Both the position numbers and the translations under genes were made by a program. Positions 1-7,250 of a stretch of 64,000 nt of DNA are shown here, piece by piece. Source of the stretch: RYN-230 sp036509255. GTDB lineage: Bacteria; Actinomycetota; Actinomycetes; Streptosporangiales; Streptosporangiaceae. Position 1 is the stretch's first letter. Each line of letters starts with the position of its first letter. Location of the stretch: the NCBI GenBank assembly GCA_036509255.1, contig DATCFY010000039.1:7243-71242 (forward strand), read 5' to 3'. The notes under the pieces were generated by a model. That model was not told the origin of the DNA, searched no databases, and saw nothing but the letters and a program-made list of their open reading frames with translations.

Positions 1-1107
1 TGGGGCAACCGGGTGACCGACTGGACCAACGCCCTGACCAGCGGCAAGGGTGGTCCCGACGTCACCGAGCTGGGCAACACCGACACCCCGGGCATCGCCT
101 CGCAGGGCGCGCTGGCCAGCATCACCAGCAACGTGAAGTCCTGGTCGTATGGCTCCGGGATCATCCCCGGCAACCTGGCCAACGACACCGTCAACGGGCA
201 GACCTACGCCGTGCCCTGGTTCGGCGGCGTGCGCGGCATCTGGTACCGCAAGGACGAGTTCGCCAAGGCCGGCATCACGGCGGCCCCCACCACCTGGGCT
301 CAGCTGGTCAGCGACGCCAAGACGCTGCAGAAGAAGTACCCCGGCACCTTCGGCCTCGGTGCCCCCAGCGACTACACCAACGCCATCGTCAGCTTCATCT
401 GGGGCGCGGGCGGCCAGGTGGCTACCCAGAGCGGCAGCAAGTGGACCGCCACGCTGAACACGCCGGCGTCCGAGGCGGGCATCAAGTTCTACGCCGACCT
501 GTACCTGACCCAGCACGTGTCCCCGTCGAAGTACATCGGCCAGACCGAGCTGGGCGCCCCGGGCGCGACCTCGGGCGGCTCGGACGAGGACTTCGCGCTC
601 GGCAAGCTGGACATGTACATCGACGGCCCGTGGGCGCAGGCCGAGCTGACGGCGGTGAGCAAGAAGTACGAAGCGGACTGGGCCTCGTTCCCGATCCCCA
701 GCGTGAGCGGGCCGAACCCGTCCCCGGCCTTCTCCGGCGGCTCCGACCTCGGCGTCTGGGTGAAGAGCAAGTACCAGACGGCCGACTGGGACCTGATCTC
801 GCTGATGGACAGCCCCGCGAACGCGACCACGTTCGCGAATTCCGCGGGCTTCTTCCCGCAGTTCACCTCCCAGCTGAAGGGCGGCGCCTACGCGGGCAAC
901 CCGGTGATGGCGGGCTTCGCCAAGGCCGCCGCCTACACCCAGATCGCGCCGCTCAACTCGAAGAACTGGGCCACCGCGGACGCGACGGACGCGATCATCC
1001 CGACCATGATGAAGTCGCTGATGCAGGGCGCGAGCTTCAGCGCCACCGTGAACAAGGCCAACACGGAGCTGCAGAACGTGCTCAACACCGGGTCCGAGAC
1101 CGGCTGA
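1..1107 (+). CDS. Sugar ABC transporter extracellular solute-binding protein (5' end outside window)
   Basis: The frame is open from base 1 (W-G-N-R-V-T-D-W...), so the true start and the lipoprotein signal lie upstream of the window; the GTG at 13 is internal. The visible 368 residues are the body of a family 1 (MalE/UgpB-like) extracellular sugar-binding protein. They include the segment around VPWFGGVRGIWYRKDEFAKA, the recurring W-x2-L-x3-A-K-L pattern, and the late F-S-G-G-S-D-L-G-V-W stretch typical of the family. The protein would capture an oligosaccharide outside the cell and deliver it to the two permeases encoded next. The downstream GH3 hexosaminidase suggests a GlcNAc-containing ligand, which is inference. 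No ATPase gene is present; actinobacterial sugar importers often share one (MsiK), so this is not necessarily a defect. Confidence 0.9.
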   Translation, partial: WGNRVTDWTNALTSGKGGPDVTELGNTDTPGIASQGALASITSNVKSWSYGSGIIPGNLANDTVNGQTYAVPWFGGVRGIWYRKDEFAKAGITAAPTTWAQLVSDAKTLQKKYPGTFGLGAPSDYTNAIVSFIWGAGGQVATQSGSKWTATLNTPASEAGIKFYADLYLTQHVSPSKYIGQTELGAPGATSGGSDEDFALGKLDMYIDGPWAQAELTAVSKKYEADWASFPIPSVSGPNPSPAFSGGSDLGVWVKSKYQTADWDLISLMDSPANATTFANSAGFFPQFTSQLKGGAYAGNPVMAGFAKAAAYTQIAPLNSKNWATADATDAIIPTMMKSLMQGASFSATVNKANTELQNVLNTGSETG

Positions 1108-1120
1108 GCACACGAGCTGT

Positions 1121-1173
1121 CCCGGCCGGCGGCCGTCACCCCCGTGTTTCAGGGTGGGTGGCCGCCGGCCGGG
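1121..1173. promoter_or_regulatory. Long GC-rich hairpin between binding-protein and permease genes
   Basis: A perfect 14-bp inverted repeat (1121-1134 with 1160-1173) encloses a second short stem (CACCC at 1137-1141 with GGGTG at 1152-1156). There is no T-tract. In binding-protein-dependent sugar operons, a hairpin here usually protects the upstream mRNA or partly terminates transcription, so that binding protein exceeds permease. That role is inferred for this site. Confidence 0.6.
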
Positions 1174-1201
1174 GCTTCCCGTGAGGAGAGTGCCGATACT
1201 C

Positions 1202-2212
1202 ATGGTGGACACGATCACGAACCCACCCGCCCGCGCGGCCGGCCCGGCCCGCGCCCCGCGGCCCGGCCGGGTCCCGGCCGGCCGGGCCCGGGCGCTGATC
1301 CGGCGTTACCGCCTCGCGCCGTACCTCCTGCTGCTCCCGTCCATGGTCGCGATCGCCCTGGTGCTGCTCTGGCCGGTGGTGCAGGTAACCCTGTACTCGT
1401 TCCAGAACTACGGGCTGCCGCAGACGGACGGGGCCGCGCCGGTCCAGTGGATCGGGCTGGGCAACTTCACCGCCACCTTCGCGGACCCCGAGTTCTGGCT
1501 GGCACTGCGGATCACAGTGCTGTTCGCCGCGGCCGCGGTGACGCTGACCCTGCTGGCCGGCACGCTGGTGGGGCTGCTCCTGCACCAGCTGGGCCGGGTG
1601 ATGGCCGGCCTGGTCGGCACCGCGGCCCTGCTGGCCTGGGCCACTCCCCCGGTCTCAGCCAGCGTCCTGTTCTACTGGCTGTTCAACCCGGACGGGGGGC
1701 TGGTGGACTGGAGCCTGGCCCGGCTGCCGCACTGGCTGGTCGGCAGCACCAACTGGGCCGGCTTCAACTGGACCACCACCGGCGCGCTGCCCGCTTACAC
1801 GGTGGTCACGGTGCTGGTGGTGTGGCAGGGGTTCCCGTTCATCGCCGTGTCGGTGCTGGCCGGGCTCAAGACCGTCCCCGCCGAGTTGCTGGAGGCCGCC
1901 CGGGTGGACGGCGCCGGAGCGTGGCACGGCTTCTGGCGGATCACGTTCCCGCTGCTGAAACCGATCTTCCTGGTCCTGCTGCTGCTGTCGGTGATCTGGG
2001 ATTTCAACGTGTTCACCCAGACCTACCTGCTGACCGGCGGGCTCGGTAACCGGGACGAGTTCAACCTCTCCCTGTACCTGTACGACAAGGCGTTCACGTT
2101 CCCGCCCAGCTACGGCCTGGGTGGCGCGCTCGCGCTGATCCTCACGGTCATCCTGCTCATCATCACGGTCGGCTACGTGCGGGCCTCGGTCCGGCAGGGA
2201 GCCCTCTCGTGA
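1202..2212 (+). CDS. Sugar ABC transporter permease, MalF type
   Basis: This is an inner-membrane permease of 336 residues with about six hydrophobic segments, the first beginning near residue 35 (YLLLLPSMVAIALVLLWPVV). The cytoplasmic EAA loop that docks the ATPase is clear near residue 230 (EAARVDGAGAWHGF, then a P-rich end). I chose the ATG at 1202. A GTG at 1190 and an earlier in-frame start at 1154 would put the start on or inside the upstream hairpin and the GGAG at 1185-1188. Its stop overlaps the next start as GTGA, which implies translational coupling to the second permease. It is known to the family that MalF-type and MalG-type subunits form the channel heterodimer. Confidence 0.9.
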   Translation: MVDTITNPPARAAGPARAPRPGRVPAGRARALIRRYRLAPYLLLLPSMVAIALVLLWPVVQVTLYSFQNYGLPQTDGAAPVQWIGLGNFTATFADPEFWLALRITVLFAAAAVTLTLLAGTLVGLLLHQLGRVMAGLVGTAALLAWATPPVSASVLFYWLFNPDGGLVDWSLARLPHWLVGSTNWAGFNWTTTGALPAYTVVTVLVVWQGFPFIAVSVLAGLKTVPAELLEAARVDGAGAWHGFWRITFPLLKPIFLVLLLLSVIWDFNVFTQTYLLTGGLGNRDEFNLSLYLYDKAFTFPPSYGLGGALALILTVILLIITVGYVRASVRQGALS

Positions 2213-3123
2213 CCGCGCCCACCCTCAGGATCCGCCCGCCCAGCATCCGCCGGCCGGGCCCCCGGACCCGCGCGCGGGCGGTCCGGAAGACCAAGACCTT
2301 CAGCCTCAACGCCGTCGGGGTGCTGGTCGCCCTGGTGACCCTGTTCCCGATCTTCTGGATGATCTCCACCGCGTTCAAGCCCTCCCAGGAGATCTACTCG
2401 CTGACGCCGCGGCTGCTGCCGGCCCATCCGACGCTGGGCAATTTCTCCGCCGTGATGAGCGGCCAGGCATCCGGGATCGGCTCGGTGTGGCTGTTCTTCC
2501 GCAACAGCCTCCTGGTCACGGTGTCCACCGTGGTGCTGGCGTCGCTGATCTCGCTGCTCGCCTCGGTCGCTGTGGCCCGGTTCCGGTTCCGGTTCCGGGC
2601 GTCCTACCTGATCATGCTGCTGATCGTGCAGATGATCCCCGGCCAGGCCCTGATCATCGCGCTGTTCCTGGACTTCGACCGGCTGAACCTGCTGCAGAGC
2701 CTGCCCGGCCTGGTCCTGGTGTACAGCGCGCAGGCGCTGCCGGTGTCGATCTGGATGCTGCGCAACTTCGTGGCCACCGTGCCCCGCGAGCTGGAGGAGG
2801 CGGCGGCGGTCGACGGGGCCGGATCGCTGCGGATCTTCTGGCGCATCCTGTTCCCGCTGGTCGCGCCCGGTCTGGTGGCGACCAGCATCTTCTCCTTCAT
2901 CACCGCGTACAACGAGTTCATCGTGGCCCTGACCTTCCTGGGTCAGGCGCACTCCGACTACACGCTGCCGATCTACGTGACGTTCTTCTTCACCCGCGGC
3001 GGCGCCGAGTGGGGACCGATCATGGCCGCTTCCACCCTGTACACCATCCCGGTCGTCCTGTTCTTCCTCATCGTCCAGCGGCGGATGACCGCAGGCCTGG
3101 TCGCCGGGGCGGTGAAGGGGTGA
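2209..3123 (+). CDS. Sugar ABC transporter permease, MalG type
   Basis: This second channel subunit has 304 residues and a GTG start overlapping the previous stop by 4 bp. About six membrane segments are visible; the first (LNAVGVLVALVTLFPIFWMI) precedes the typical S-T-A-F-K-P motif of MalG-type permeases. The EAA loop lies near residue 194 (EEAAAVDGAGSLRIF). The stop again overlaps the next start (GTGA at 3120-3123), so transporter and hydrolase are co-translated. Substrate cannot be read from the permease. Confidence 0.92.
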   Translation: MTAPTLRIRPPSIRRPGPRTRARAVRKTKTFSLNAVGVLVALVTLFPIFWMISTAFKPSQEIYSLTPRLLPAHPTLGNFSAVMSGQASGIGSVWLFFRNSLLVTVSTVVLASLISLLASVAVARFRFRFRASYLIMLLIVQMIPGQALIIALFLDFDRLNLLQSLPGLVLVYSAQALPVSIWMLRNFVATVPRELEEAAAVDGAGSLRIFWRILFPLVAPGLVATSIFSFITAYNEFIVALTFLGQAHSDYTLPIYVTFFFTRGGAEWGPIMAASTLYTIPVVLFFLIVQRRMTAGLVAGAVKG

Positions 3124-4643
3124 GTGCCGGTCTTTCTGCCGATCCGGTGCTGGGACGGATGGCTGACGCGATCCTCATCCCCCCGTTCCCGGGCGAGCGG
3201 CCGCCCCGCTGGGTCCTGTCCGCGCTGGAGCGCGGCCTGGCCGGGGTGACCATCTTCGGCCCGAACATAGCCGGGCCGGAGCAGCTGGCCAGGCTCACCG
3301 CCCAGCTCCGCTCGGCGGGCGGGCTGCCGCTGGTGGCCATCGACGAGGAGGGCGGCGACGTCACCCGGATCACCCACCTGACCGGCAGCCGCTACCCGGG
3401 CAACGCCGCGCTGGGCGCGGTGGACGACGTGAGCCTGACCGCCGCGGTGCACCAGGCGCTGGGCCAGGACCTGGCCGCCCTCGGCATCAACGTTGACCTC
3501 GCCCCGTCCGTCGACGTGAATACCGCCGCGGACAACCCGGTCATCGGCATCCGGTCCTTCGGCGCGGACCCGGACCTGGTGGCGCGGCACGCGGCTGCGG
3601 CCGTCCGCGGCCTGCAGGCGGCCGGGGTGGCCGCGTGCGCGAAGCACTTCCCCGGGCACGGCAGCACCAGCGCCGATTCCCACCACGGCATCGTGACCCT
3701 GCAGGCCAGCCTGGACTTGCTCCGCCGCCGGGACCTGCCGCCGTTCGCCGCGTCTATCGCGGCCGGGGTCCGCGGGGTGATGCCCGGTCACCTCCGGGTG
3801 CCGGAGCTCACCGGCGACGCCCCCGCCACGCTGTCCGCCGCGGCCCTGAGCGGCCTGCTGCGGGGCGAGCTGGGGTTCACCGGGGTGATCATCTCAGATG
3901 CACTGGAAATGCGTGCCGTGAGCGATCTGTACGGCATCCCCGAGGCCGCGGTGCTCGCCGTGGCCGCCGGGACGGACCTGCTCTGCTTCGGCCGCGACGC
4001 CGCGGAGGAGACTTACCTCGCGGTGCGCCGGGCCCTCAGCGAGGCGGTGGCCAGCGGCCGGCTGCCCGCGCAGCGGCTGGCGGAGGCCCAGCAGAACGTG
4101 GCCCGGCTGCGGGCCTGGCTCGCCGCCGGGGCCAGTTCCCGTGAACGGGCGCGCCTGGACGGCACCGGGCTGGACGTCGGCCGGCTCGCCGGGCGCGGGG
4201 CCCACATCGGCCTGGTGGCTGCCCGCCGTGCGGTGCGCGCCTCGGCAGCCCCCGGCCCGCTGGCCGACCCGGTGGTGGTGGAACTGGCCGCGCAGGAGAA
4301 CATCGCGGTGGGCGACGTCCCGTGGGGGCTGCGTCCCTGGGTGCCGGACACGAGCATCCAGCGCGTCCCGGCGGGCCTGCCGGCGACGGACGCGGCCGCG
4401 GTCACCGGGGCGGCACTGGCCTCGGCGGCGGGCCGGTCGCTGATCGTGGTGGTCCGCGACGCCCATCGCTATCCGGCGGTCCAGGCCGTGGTCAGCGGGC
4501 TGGTCGCGGCGCGCCCGGACACGATCGTGCTGGAGATGGGGCTGCCCCTGTGGGTCCCGCCCGCAGGCGTGCATCTCGCCACGTACGGTGCGGCCCGCGC
4601 GAATGCGCAGGCCGCGGCCGAAGTGCTGGGGCTGGCGCGGTGA
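3120..4643 (+). CDS. Glycoside hydrolase family 3, NagZ-type beta-N-acetylhexosaminidase
   Basis: The 507-residue protein has no signal peptide, so it acts in the cytoplasm on imported sugar. The NagZ signature KHFPGHGSTSADSH lies near residue 174; its D-x-H dyad is the acid/base in this family. The nucleophile Asp is in IISDALEM near residue 259. Residues from about 340 onward form an extra C-terminal domain seen in the longer actinobacterial members. I chose the GTG at 3120 because it overlaps the permease stop by 4 bp; the same frame is open far upstream inside the permease gene, but that part is a shadow. The likely role is cleaving beta-linked GlcNAc from chito-oligosaccharides or muropeptide fragments; the exact substrate is inference. 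Confidence 0.88.
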   Translation: MSAGLSADPVLGRMADAILIPPFPGERPPRWVLSALERGLAGVTIFGPNIAGPEQLARLTAQLRSAGGLPLVAIDEEGGDVTRITHLTGSRYPGNAALGAVDDVSLTAAVHQALGQDLAALGINVDLAPSVDVNTAADNPVIGIRSFGADPDLVARHAAAAVRGLQAAGVAACAKHFPGHGSTSADSHHGIVTLQASLDLLRRRDLPPFAASIAAGVRGVMPGHLRVPELTGDAPATLSAAALSGLLRGELGFTGVIISDALEMRAVSDLYGIPEAAVLAVAAGTDLLCFGRDAAEETYLAVRRALSEAVASGRLPAQRLAEAQQNVARLRAWLAAGASSRERARLDGTGLDVGRLAGRGAHIGLVAARRAVRASAAPGPLADPVVVELAAQENIAVGDVPWGLRPWVPDTSIQRVPAGLPATDAAAVTGAALASAAGRSLIVVVRDAHRYPAVQAVVSGLVAARPDTIVLEMGLPLWVPPAGVHLATYGAARANAQAAAEVLGLAR

Positions 4644-4754
4644 GCGGGCGCCACCTGCCGCCGATACCATCCGTCGTGGCCAGGCGAGGGCGAATTTCCT
4701 ACTAAAACGGTCCCAGTTCTGGGCCAGGCGGCCCGTCTGGTCCCCGGCAACCTG

Positions 4755-4767
4755 CATAATGCTGGAC
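4755..4767 (+). promoter_or_regulatory. Leaderless-type promoter of the Rrf2 gene
   Basis: CATAAT at 4755-4760 is followed by 7 nt and then the ATG at 4768. No Shine-Dalgarno sequence precedes the ATG, so the transcript probably starts at the start codon. The -35 region is not recognisable. An AT-rich patch at 4693-4708 is a possible operator. Confidence 0.5.
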
Positions 4768-5217
4768 ATGAGGCTCTCTGCCCGCGCAGACTACGCGCTA
4801 CGTGCCGCGGTGGAACTAGCTGCGGCGGATGGCGGTCACATCACCGCCGAGCAGCTGGCGCGCGCGCAGCACATCCCAGGGAAGTTCCTGGAGGCCATCC
4901 TCACCCAGCTGCGACGGGCGGGCCTGGTCCGCAGCCAGCGCGGTCCTGAGGGCGGTTTCTGGCTGGCCAAGCCCGCGGCGGAGATCGCGCTGGCGGACAT
5001 CATCCGGGCCATCGACGGCCAGCTGGTCGGCGTGCGCGGGGAGCGGCCGGAGAACATCGGCTACATCGGCGTGGCGGAACCCCTGCAGAGCGTCTGGATC
5101 GCGCTGCGCGCCAACGAGCGGGCCATCCTCGAGGAAGTCACGCTCGAGCACATCGCCACCGGGCGGCTGCCGGAGCGGATCATCGAGCTGACCGACGACC
5201 CGCGCGCCTGGGCCTGA
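4768..5217 (+). CDS. Rrf2-family transcriptional regulator without Fe-S cysteines
   Basis: This is a 149-residue regulator. The N-terminus MRLSARADYALRA and the wing segment RSQRGPEGGFWLAKP are textbook Rrf2 (IscR/NsrR/CymR) features. There is no cysteine anywhere in the protein, so it cannot carry the [2Fe-2S] or [4Fe-4S] cluster of IscR, NsrR or RsrR. A CymR-like role in sulfur metabolism or a small-molecule sensor is possible, but nothing next to it confirms this. I chose the second ATG (4768) over the one at 4759, because family members begin with M-R-L-S and the -10 spacing fits. Confidence 0.85.
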   Translation: MRLSARADYALRAAVELAAADGGHITAEQLARAQHIPGKFLEAILTQLRRAGLVRSQRGPEGGFWLAKPAAEIALADIIRAIDGQLVGVRGERPENIGYIGVAEPLQSVWIALRANERAILEEVTLEHIATGRLPERIIELTDDPRAWA

Positions 5218-5383
5218 CCGACCTCGCGGCCCCGAGCCCCAGGGGACTTCGCGTGCCCCGGGACTGACCCAGCCCCGGAGGAACTCCGCGTCCCCCTGGC
5301 CCCGTACCGGGCCTTGGCCCCGCACTCCCCGGCCCCGGGCGGATGAGCCGGCCGGTCGGACCGTTATATGAAACCGGGCACGT

Positions 5384-5421
5384 AAAAGCGGGCGGGTGCC
5401 GCTTCCGCGGCTCCCGCCCGC
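5384..5421 (-). terminator. Rho-independent terminator of clgR
   Basis: GCGGGCGGG (5388-5396) pairs with CCCGCCCGC (5413-5421). Read on the minus strand, the stem is followed by TTTT (5384-5387). It lies 40 bp beyond the clgR stop. The rest of the Rrf2-clgR gap (5218-5383) holds only GC-rich, loosely repetitive sequence without a convincing gene. Confidence 0.7.
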
Positions 5422-5460
5422 CAGGTCGTGGTGGCCGGATTACACCGGAACCAGGTTGCT

Positions 5461-5982
5461 TTAGACCGGAACCATGTCGTTGAAGTCGCCCCGTACGCGC
5501 CGGGTGACCTCGTCGAAGGCCGGGTGATCGTCGTTGACCCGGAGCGGGTCCAGCACCGGCTCGGAATCCATGCCCCGGACATGCCCGGCGGGCACCCGGA
5601 GCTTCTTGGGCCGCAACTCGGCGGAGAACGCCCGGGTCACCGGCAGCTCCAGCTCGCGCTCGGCCCGGTTGATCGAGCGGGCGTCCACGGAGGTCCGGCT
5701 GTCCCCGGACGGGGCGCCAGCCGGGGTGAGCACCGAGTCATTCTGCAGCTCGGCCAGGGCAAAGCTGTCCGAGACCTCTCCGAGCACGACGGACAGCGGG
5801 GTGTTCAGCGCCGTGCAGATCGCGGCGAGCAACTCGGAGGATGCTTCCTTCTGCCCGCGTTCGACCTCGGACAGGTATCCCAGTGACACCCGGGCCGCGG
5901 CCGACACCTCGCGCAGGGTTCGACCCTGCCGCAGACGTAGCCGCCGCAGCACGTCACCAAGCAAGTGACGAAGCAGGACCAT
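5461..5982 (-). CDS. clgR: ClgR-type helix-turn-helix activator of Clp protease genes
   Basis: The 173-residue XRE-type regulator starts MVLLRHLLGDVLRRLRLRQG. Its HTH (REVSAAARVSLGYLSEVERG) occupies about residues 22-45, and a long tail follows. The position just downstream of pgsA-cinA is the conserved actinobacterial place for clgR, which activates clpP, clpC and lon in Streptomyces and Corynebacterium. I placed the start at 5982, where GGGAG sits 8 nt upstream; longer in-frame starts reach into cinA. As I recall, Streptomyces ClgR ends in two alanines that target it to ClpP. This protein ends DFNDMVPV, so turnover may differ here. Confidence 0.87.
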   Translation of the reverse strand: MVLLRHLLGDVLRRLRLRQGRTLREVSAAARVSLGYLSEVERGQKEASSELLAAICTALNTPLSVVLGEVSDSFALAELQNDSVLTPAGAPSGDSRTSVDARSINRAERELELPVTRAFSAELRPKKLRVPAGHVRGMDSEPVLDPLRVNDDHPAFDEVTRRVRGDFNDMVPV

Positions 5983-5993
5983 CGCGGCACTCC

Positions 5994-6003
5994 CTTCGCG
6001 AAG
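5994..6003. promoter_or_regulatory. Palindrome CTTCGCGAAG at the clgR ribosome-binding site
   Basis: A perfect 10-bp palindrome overlaps the Shine-Dalgarno region of clgR. Its TTCGCGAA core contains the TTCGC and GCGAA half-sites known from ClgR boxes, but without the usual spacer. Autoregulation is a possibility only. Confidence 0.35.
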
Positions 6004-6091
6004 TGGTAATTCGGTAGGTCCACCGTACTCGCCCTCACCGACAGTAGGGAAAGCACCTGTCCCTGTGTTCGCTGCTAACGTAACACTGTAA

Positions 6092-6613
6092 TCATCCGGT
6101 CTCTTCCCGCACGAAGACAAGGATCAACCCCAGCGCTTCGCGGACCGTCGCGGCCCGGATGGCCGCCCGGCTGCCGGACAGGGCCAGCCGGCGCACCTGG
6201 GTCTTACCCCCGGCGCTCGCCGCGATGTACACCGTGCCCGCCGGCTTTCCCTCGGCCGGGTCCGGGCCGGCGACGCCGGTGGTGGCCACGCCGACAGCCG
6301 CGCCAAGCCGGGAGCTCACGCCCTCGGCCATGGCCGCCGCCACCTCCGAGGATACGGCCCCGTGGGCGTCCAGCAGGCCGCGGTCCACCCCGAGCAGCAC
6401 GGCCTTGAGCTCGGTCGCGTAGGCCACCACGCCACCACGGAAGACCGCTGAGGCGCCCGGGATGTCGGTGAGGGCCGCAGCGAGCATTCCGCCGGTCAGC
6501 GACTCGGCCACCGCGATGCTCTGCTCGCGGGCGGTCAGCAGGGTGATGAGCTCCGCCGCGCGGTCGTCAGGGGCCACCGGGCTTACCGGCCGGCTCTGCG
6601 GCTGGGCCGCCAC
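6092..6613 (-). CDS. cinA: CinA C-terminal family nicotinamide-nucleotide amidase (short form)
   Basis: This 173-residue protein is the stand-alone CinA C-terminal (PncC) domain. Family motifs are present: SIAVAESLTGGMLAAALTDI near the N-terminus, FRGGVVAYATELKAVLLGV, and GVATTGVAGPDPAEGKPAGT, which hold the catalytic Ser and substrate loop. The known activity of the family is deamidation of NMN to NaMN in pyridine-nucleotide salvage. It starts with GTG 4 bp after the pgsA stop and is co-transcribed with pgsA and rimO. Its neighbour clgR starts 109 bp downstream with its own RBS. Confidence 0.9.
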   Translation of the reverse strand: MAAQPQSRPVSPVAPDDRAAELITLLTAREQSIAVAESLTGGMLAAALTDIPGASAVFRGGVVAYATELKAVLLGVDRGLLDAHGAVSSEVAAAMAEGVSSRLGAAVGVATTGVAGPDPAEGKPAGTVYIAASAGGKTQVRRLALSGSRAAIRAATVREALGLILVFVREETG

Positions 6614-6617
6614 GGGT

Positions 6618-7250
6618 TCACCGGCCGGCCGCGGACAGGCTCCGCCGGCGCAGCCGCACGGCCCGGACCGCGTAATCGGCGCCGGTGACCACGGTGACCA
6701 CGACCGCCAGGCCCATCACCACGTCCCGCAGGGTGCCGGGGGGGCCGGGCAGGATGTACAGGGCGATGGCGAGCACCTGGAGCAGGGTCTTGATCTTGCC
6801 GCCCCGGCTAGCTGCGATCACCCCGTGCCGGATCACCCAGAACCGCAGCGCGGTCACCCCGAGCTCACGGGCCAGGATGATCGCGGTCACCCACCAGCCC
6901 AGCTCGCCTAGGGCGGACAGGGTGACCAGCGCCGCCCCGGTCAGCGCCTTGTCCGCGATGGGGTCCGCGATCTTCCCGAAGTCCGTGATCAGCCCGCGCT
7001 GCCGGGCGATCCGCCCGTCCAGCAGGTCAGTCACCGACGCGATGAGGAACACGGCGAGGGCCCCGGCCCGCCAGCCGGTCCCGCCGGCCAGCAGGAGCAG
7101 GACGAACACCGGGACGAGTACCAGCCGGAGCACGGTGAGCGCGTTGGCCACGTTGAGCACGCCCGGCTGGGGGATGCCACCCTGCGGCGCGGGCGGGGCC
7201 GGCCGCGCTCCCCCGCCCGTCTCCGCGGCGGGCTGGCTCAATGCTGTCAC
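6618..7250 (-). CDS. pgsA: CDP-diacylglycerol-glycerol-3-phosphate 3-phosphatidyltransferase
   Basis: This integral membrane enzyme of 210 residues belongs to the CDP-alcohol phosphatidyltransferase family. The catalytic signature D-x2-D-G-x2-A-R-x8-G-x3-D-x3-D is complete (DLLDGRIAR, then DFGKIADPIADK). It makes phosphatidylglycerophosphate, the precursor of PG and cardiolipin, at the cytoplasmic membrane. About 30 Pro/Ala/Gly-rich residues precede the first membrane helix. Its start overlaps the rimO stop (ATGA, 7247-7250). The family includes phosphatidylinositol phosphate synthase, but the place between rimO and cinA fits PgsA. Confidence 0.92.
   Translation of the reverse strand: MTALSQPAAETGGGARPAPPAPQGGIPQPGVLNVANALTVLRLVLVPVFVLLLLAGGTGWRAGALAVFLIASVTDLLDGRIARQRGLITDFGKIADPIADKALTGAALVTLSALGELGWWVTAIILARELGVTALRFWVIRHGVIAASRGGKIKTLLQVLAIALYILPGPPGTLRDVVMGLAVVVTVVTGADYAVRAVRLRRRSLSAAGR

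Noticed and set aside
3120..4643. GH3 enzyme as beta-glucosidase
   Set aside because: The K-H-F-P-G-H-G-x4-D-S-H signature with its D-x-H dyad belongs to the NagZ branch and is not found in beta-glucosidases.
5218..5383. Imperfect ~55-bp tandem repeat (AGCCCC-rich) after the Rrf2 gene
   Set aside because: The match between units is loose and the bases are nearly all G and C, so chance similarity is likely.
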